Assembly (NCBI GenBank): GCA_002353835.1
Contig: DEKL01000102.1
Span: 1 to 9,170 of the forward strand
DNA from: Alphaproteobacteria bacterium UBA2723
GTDB taxonomy: Bacteria > Pseudomonadota > Alphaproteobacteria > RF32 > CAG-239
Direction: 5' to 3'
DNA: 9,170 bases
This document shows positions 6,900-9,170 of this stretch, piece after piece. A program made the position numbers and the translations under genes. Position 1 is the first letter of the stretch, and the number at the start of each line of letters is the position of its first letter. The notes below the pieces were generated by a model, which was not told the DNA's origin, ran no database searches, and saw only the letters and a program-made list of their open reading frames with translations.

Positions 6900-8151
6900 A
6901 GAAATTATACTGGAAGGAAAAACCGACCATATTGATACTGGAATTGTATTTTGCATCCAATGTGCTACCATTATTCGGTAATGCATTATGAGATTCAGCT
7001 GCTTTCATGAAAACATGAGAGTATCCGGCATCAACTTGCATGTGATCGTTAATCTTATAGCTGGCACCAACACCCACAATCCATCTATCAGAATCCGGAA
7101 CGCGGGCAGTACGATGTTTCGGACTGGTTACACCGGCTTGGTCAAAGGATATACCGGCACGGAATGTCCACTTATCATCATAGTAATAATCCGTACCTAA
7201 AGAGAACATCCATGTATCCTTCCAGTCTTCATCAATTGCACCCGTACTCGCCTTAACACCATAAGGGTTAGAGCTGGACCAGATATCCAATGTTTTGAAC
7301 TTACTCCATCTCGTCCACTTTACAGAAGCTGAAAGACCAAAGTCGTTAATTTTATGATATGCGGATAAGGTATAATATTCCGGCAATGTTAATTTTGTTC
7401 CGGCATGGCTATATATTTCTGTCCCTATCGCTCCGGGTAACGGTACTTGTGATGTAACATGGTGAGAACCGCGAATTTGGTGTACGGCTTGAGAGTGATA
7501 AGATAAACCGAAACGTGTATCTTCACCAAGTTTATATATAGCACCTAAACTGTAAGCTGTGGTATAAGAATCGCCTTCAACTTTTGACTTAGAGTTGTAT
7601 CCGGCTGCTGCGACACCATCAACTGCGTTTGTCAATTCAGCACTGACTGTTTCGGCAATAATACCGGCACCAATACTAAATTTCGGTGTTAAGTCATAGC
7701 TGGCAGCTATCTCGTAGTCTATCGCCGTAATTTCAGACTTAATAGCGTGGGAACGACCATACCAATATTTGCTGTAATTTGTTGCAAAAGCGTAAGGCGT
7801 ATATGCGCCGGCACCAACACGCAGTTTTTCATTAACTTTGTATTGTCCGAAGAAGTGCGGTACCAATGGGTGGTCTTGAAGTTTGCCGACTTTTCCGCTT
7901 GTACCATTACTAACTCTACCTTCTACTTTAGAGTTTAAGGCAACCATTGTTACACCGGTTTGCACACCGGTATCTCTCAAGCACATACCGGCAGGGTTAT
8001 AGGCTATCATAGAGTAGTCATCTCCGACAATACCATAACCGGCAAACGCACGACCTAATTGTGTTAAAGAATATTCTGAAAGTTGGAAACCGCCGGCATA
8101 AGCATTAGAAGCAACCAATACAGCGGCAATTGTTAAGAGTATTTTTTTCAT
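6898..8151 (-). CDS. fadL: FadL/OmpP1-family outer membrane transporter
   Basis: Outer-membrane beta-barrel of 417 residues (E. coli FadL precursor is about 446) that takes up long-chain fatty acids or other hydrophobic compounds. A signal peptide is clear: MKK, a hydrophobic core, and AYA before the likely cleavage after residue 19. The mature N-terminus GFQLSEYSLTQLGRAFAG (21-38) and YNPAG (51-55) form the hatch region of the family. Later blocks typical of FadL include LPEYYTLSAYHKI, WTRWSKFKTLDIW, YYYDDKWTFRAGISFD and a final aromatic residue (QYNF), as needed for barrel assembly. AAGGA (complement of 8159-8163) is seven bases before the ATG. A TetR-type gene lies upstream on the same strand, with a palindrome in the gap. 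Family certain; substrate (fatty acids versus aromatics) not. Confidence 0.94.
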   Translation of the reverse strand: MKKILLTIAAVLVASNAYAGGFQLSEYSLTQLGRAFAGYGIVGDDYSMIAYNPAGMCLRDTGVQTGVTMVALNSKVEGRVSNGTSGKVGKLQDHPLVPHFFGQYKVNEKLRVGAGAYTPYAFATNYSKYWYGRSHAIKSEITAIDYEIAASYDLTPKFSIGAGIIAETVSAELTNAVDGVAAAGYNSKSKVEGDSYTTAYSLGAIYKLGEDTRFGLSYHSQAVHQIRGSHHVTSQVPLPGAIGTEIYSHAGTKLTLPEYYTLSAYHKINDFGLSASVKWTRWSKFKTLDIWSSSNPYGVKASTGAIDEDWKDTWMFSLGTDYYYDDKWTFRAGISFDQAGVTSPKHRTARVPDSDRWIVGVGASYKINDHMQVDAGYSHVFMKAAESHNALPNNGSTLDAKYNSSINMVGFSFQYNF

Positions 8152-8204
8152 TATTAGTCCTTAAAAGTTAGTCCATTGGCTTTTCTCTAACATACAAAAA
8201 AAAA

Positions 8205-8224
8205 TAAATCAAGCGCTTGCTTTA
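8205..8224. promoter_or_regulatory. 20-base palindrome upstream of fadL, operator candidate
   Basis: Nine of ten base pairs are symmetric around a perfect CAAGCGCTTG core (8210-8219), with TAAA / TTTA outer arms; the only break is the 8209/8220 pair. It ends 53 bases before the fadL start codon. TetR-family proteins bind palindromes of this size, and one is encoded immediately upstream. On the - strand TTGATT overlapping the palindrome (complement of 8207-8212) could be the fadL -35, though the matching -10 is weak. Confidence 0.6.
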
Positions 8225-8253
8225 ATTTTTTGTTTTAAAATGATTTTCCGGCG

Positions 8254-8277
8254 TTTAAATGCTTGGATTCATTTAAA
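8254..8277. repeat. AT-rich inverted repeat directly after the TetR-type gene
   Basis: TTTAAATG (8254-8261) and CATTTAAA (8270-8277) pair with an eight-base loop, just beyond the TetR-type stop codon on the - strand. There is no GC-rich stem and no T run after it, so it is a poor terminator. It could be a weak transcript 3' end or a further binding site. Confidence 0.3.
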
Positions 8278-8278
8278 T

Positions 8279-8905
8279 TTATTTTACACCAACATTGCGA
8301 TAAATTATGGATAAAATTTCATTGATGGCTTCTTTGGTATAATCTTGCCATCCCATTGTTTTTAAAATAACTTCTTTTCTGGTCAAAACGCTGAAAATTT
8401 GCGAAAACAACATAACCGTTTGCAGGTTTGCTTCTTTTTCGGTAAAAGCGCCATCACCGGCATCTCTTATCAAATTCGTAGCTATCGGAAAATAGATATC
8501 ATTCAAACCTTTGGAAAGTGTCTCAAAGTATGGTGAAGCCTGTGTGTATTCGTGAATATAAATCATCCCTAAATCAACCGAGAATTTATCCGAGCGTATC
8601 AGCTCCACAAATTTTCTGATGCAGATTTTCAGCATTTCCTGACTTTTTTTAGGGTTAGGCATCGTCGCTTTTAATAGTAGATATTGCGGATAGATATCTT
8701 TAAACTGTTCGCGCACAATATCAACAATATGGAGCAAAATTTCAACGTAGAGCCCCTGTTTGCCTTTAAAATAGTAGTTAATAGCCGCCACATTTGCACC
8801 CGCCTGTTCCAAAATATCTCGGGTTGTTGCCTGCTCATATCCTTTGATGGCAAATTCATGAATTGCCGCTTCAATAATTTTATCTTTTGTACTAATCTTC
8901 TTCAT
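8279..8905 (-). CDS. TetR/AcrR-family transcriptional regulator, CecR-like
   Basis: DNA-binding repressor of 208 residues. The N-terminal TetR domain is evident: KIIEAAIHEFAIKGYEQATT (9-28), then the helix-turn-helix through RDILEQAGANVAAINYYFKGKQGLY (29-53). The C-terminal ligand-binding part resembles the CecR/YbiH (DUF1956) type, by memory. I start at the ATG at 8905, not the one at 8956: MKKISTKDK is a typical N-terminus, and the upstream extension would run through the predicted promoter. No Shine-Dalgarno sequence precedes 8905. It is followed by fadL on the same strand after 127 bases, and the palindrome in that gap makes fadL its likely target. The inducer is unknown; a fatty acid or acyl-CoA would fit the neighbour, but this is inference. 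Confidence 0.9.
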   Translation of the reverse strand: MKKISTKDKIIEAAIHEFAIKGYEQATTRDILEQAGANVAAINYYFKGKQGLYVEILLHIVDIVREQFKDIYPQYLLLKATMPNPKKSQEMLKICIRKFVELIRSDKFSVDLGMIYIHEYTQASPYFETLSKGLNDIYFPIATNLIRDAGDGAFTEKEANLQTVMLFSQIFSVLTRKEVILKTMGWQDYTKEAINEILSIIYRNVGVK

Positions 8906-8914
8906 AGTGTCTGC

Positions 8915-8943
8915 ATTGTAATTTGATAAAAAATATATTGCAA
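8915..8943 (-). promoter_or_regulatory. sigma70-type promoter of the TetR-type gene
   Basis: On the - strand TTGCAA (complement of 8938-8943) and TACAAT (complement of 8915-8920) are separated by exactly 17 bases. The start point seven bases past the -10 would be the A at 8908, only three bases before the ATG. This predicts a leaderless or nearly leaderless mRNA, consistent with the lack of a ribosome site. Confidence 0.55.
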
Positions 8944-8956
8944 GTCTTAAAAACAA

Positions 8957-8996
8957 CCAATAAAAAAACCACCTTTGCAGGTGGCCTTTTTATTGG
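8957..8996. terminator. two-way terminator-like hairpin, copy 1
   Basis: CCAATAAAAA (8957-8966) pairs with TTTTTATTGG (8987-8996), and inside it CCACCT (8969-8974) pairs with AGGTGG (8979-8984) around the loop TTGC; a two-base mismatch on each side separates the stems. On the - strand the GC stem is followed at once by seven T; on the + strand by CC and five T. It would isolate the TetR-type gene from transcription entering from the right. Confidence 0.7.
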
Positions 8997-9120
8997 TGGG
9001 CGTTGAGGGATTGACTTCGTCGCACTGGCGCGCATAAGCCTTTGGCTTACCGGCATGCTTCCGCCTGCCTTGCGCTGGTAGTCAAACTCCCTTCTCGGGA
9101 GTTCAAATCCCAACCGCCAC
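8996..9120 (+). other. structured GC-rich element, tRNA-like 3' part, unidentified
   Basis: By hand count 70 of the 120 bases 9001-9120 are G or C, against clearly AT-rich neighbours. The ends pair (8996-9012 with 9106-9120, small bulges), then GACT 9013-9016 with AGTC 9080-9083, GCGCA 9030-9034 with TGCGC 9071-9075, TAAGCC/GGCTTA (9035-9049), GGCA/TGCC (9052-9069) and CTCCC/GGGAG (9087-9101). TTCAAAT at 9102-9108 looks like a tRNA T-loop, but its flanks cannot form a T-stem and no CCA follows, so this is not a normal tRNA. Open reading frames through it look spurious. Strand is assigned only by the T-loop resemblance. It could be a small RNA or a mobile palindromic repeat. Confidence 0.45.
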
Positions 9121-9125
9121 ATAAA

Positions 9126-9165
9126 CCAATAAAAAAACCACCTTTACAGGTGGCCTTTTTATTGG
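9126..9165. terminator. two-way terminator-like hairpin, copy 2
   Basis: This is the second copy of the hairpin at 8957-8996, identical except that the loop is TTAC instead of TTGC. It follows the structured element by five bases and precedes the start of the next repeat unit. Confidence 0.7.
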
Positions 9166-9170
9166 TGGGC

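Larger units (their letters stand above)
8955..9170. repeat. 169-base tandem repeat, one full unit plus start of a second
   Basis: Bases 8955-9001 recur at 9124-9170 (the window end) with a single difference, G8977 versus A9146. The repeat period is 169 bases. Each unit starts with a terminator-like hairpin and continues into a GC-rich folded segment, of which only the copy at 8996-9120 is complete here. The single change falls in the hairpin loop, so the stem is conserved. The array continues beyond the window. Confidence 0.85.

Noticed and set aside
8938..8955. Second copy of the fadL palindrome at the regulator's promoter (CAAG..CTT)
   Set aside because: Only a half-site matches and the spacing is one base short, so it is not convincing.
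8996..9120. A functional tRNA gene
   Set aside because: The TTCAAAT motif suggests a T-loop, but the flanking bases do not pair as a T-stem, there is no recognisable D-arm or anticodon arm with a purine at position 37, and no CCA end is encoded.
8892..9122. Reverse-strand open frame beginning MWRLGFEL through the structured element
   Set aside because: It runs through palindromic, tRNA-like DNA and a terminator hairpin, and resembles the spurious GFEP-type proteins that come from antisense tRNA arms.
9106..9170. Integron attC-like site (CCCAAC ... GTTGAGG around the hairpin)
   Set aside because: The inverted core boxes miss the consensus RYYYAAC / GTTRRRY at the outer positions, and there is no cassette gene or integrase in view.

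Overview
The window looks like chromosomal DNA of an AT-rich, double-membraned (Gram-negative) bacterium. A FadL-type outer membrane protein with a signal peptide shows the outer membrane. The style of the Bax inhibitor-1 homologue (N-terminal RNYMLKIYNYMAGG block, YDTQ motif) points to an alphaproteobacterium; this placement is an inference from memory of the families. Genes are packed tightly, with Shine-Dalgarno sequences of the AAGGAG / AAAGAGG type and several readable sigma70-type promoters.

Layout: 124-810 (+) HD-domain hydrolase; 860-2533 (-) ABC exporter with fused membrane and ATPase domains; 2646-3188 (+) small P-loop nucleotide-binding protein; 3205-4083 (+) EamA/DMT-type transporter, 16 bases behind it and probably co-transcribed; 4174-4893 (+) Bax inhibitor-1 family membrane protein with its own promoter and terminator; 4961-5557 (+) Frm2-type nitroreductase; 5544-6032 (-) Ogt-type DNA alkyltransferase, overlapping the nitroreductase tail to tail; 6137-6841 (+) YgeA-type amino-acid racemase; a strong two-way terminator; 6898-8151 (-) FadL-type outer membrane transporter; 8279-8905 (-) TetR-type regulator, upstream of fadL on the same strand.

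The genes fall into small independent units. The clearest link is regulatory: the TetR-type gene and fadL are separated by a gap that holds a 20-base near-perfect palindrome, the best operator candidate in the window. A second unit is the divergent ABC exporter / P-loop protein + EamA pair, whose shared gap holds a perfect 8-base-arm dyad. The remaining genes look like ordinary housekeeping or stress functions (DNA alkylation repair, nitroreductase, racemase).

The most unusual part is the right end (8955-9170). It is a 169-base tandem repeat unit, about 58 percent GC against a clearly AT-rich background. Each unit carries a long terminator-like hairpin followed by a highly folded ~125-base segment whose 3' part resembles a tRNA T-loop but cannot form a T-stem. 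One full unit and the start of the next are visible, and the array runs out of the window. I could not assign it to a known RNA or repeat family.
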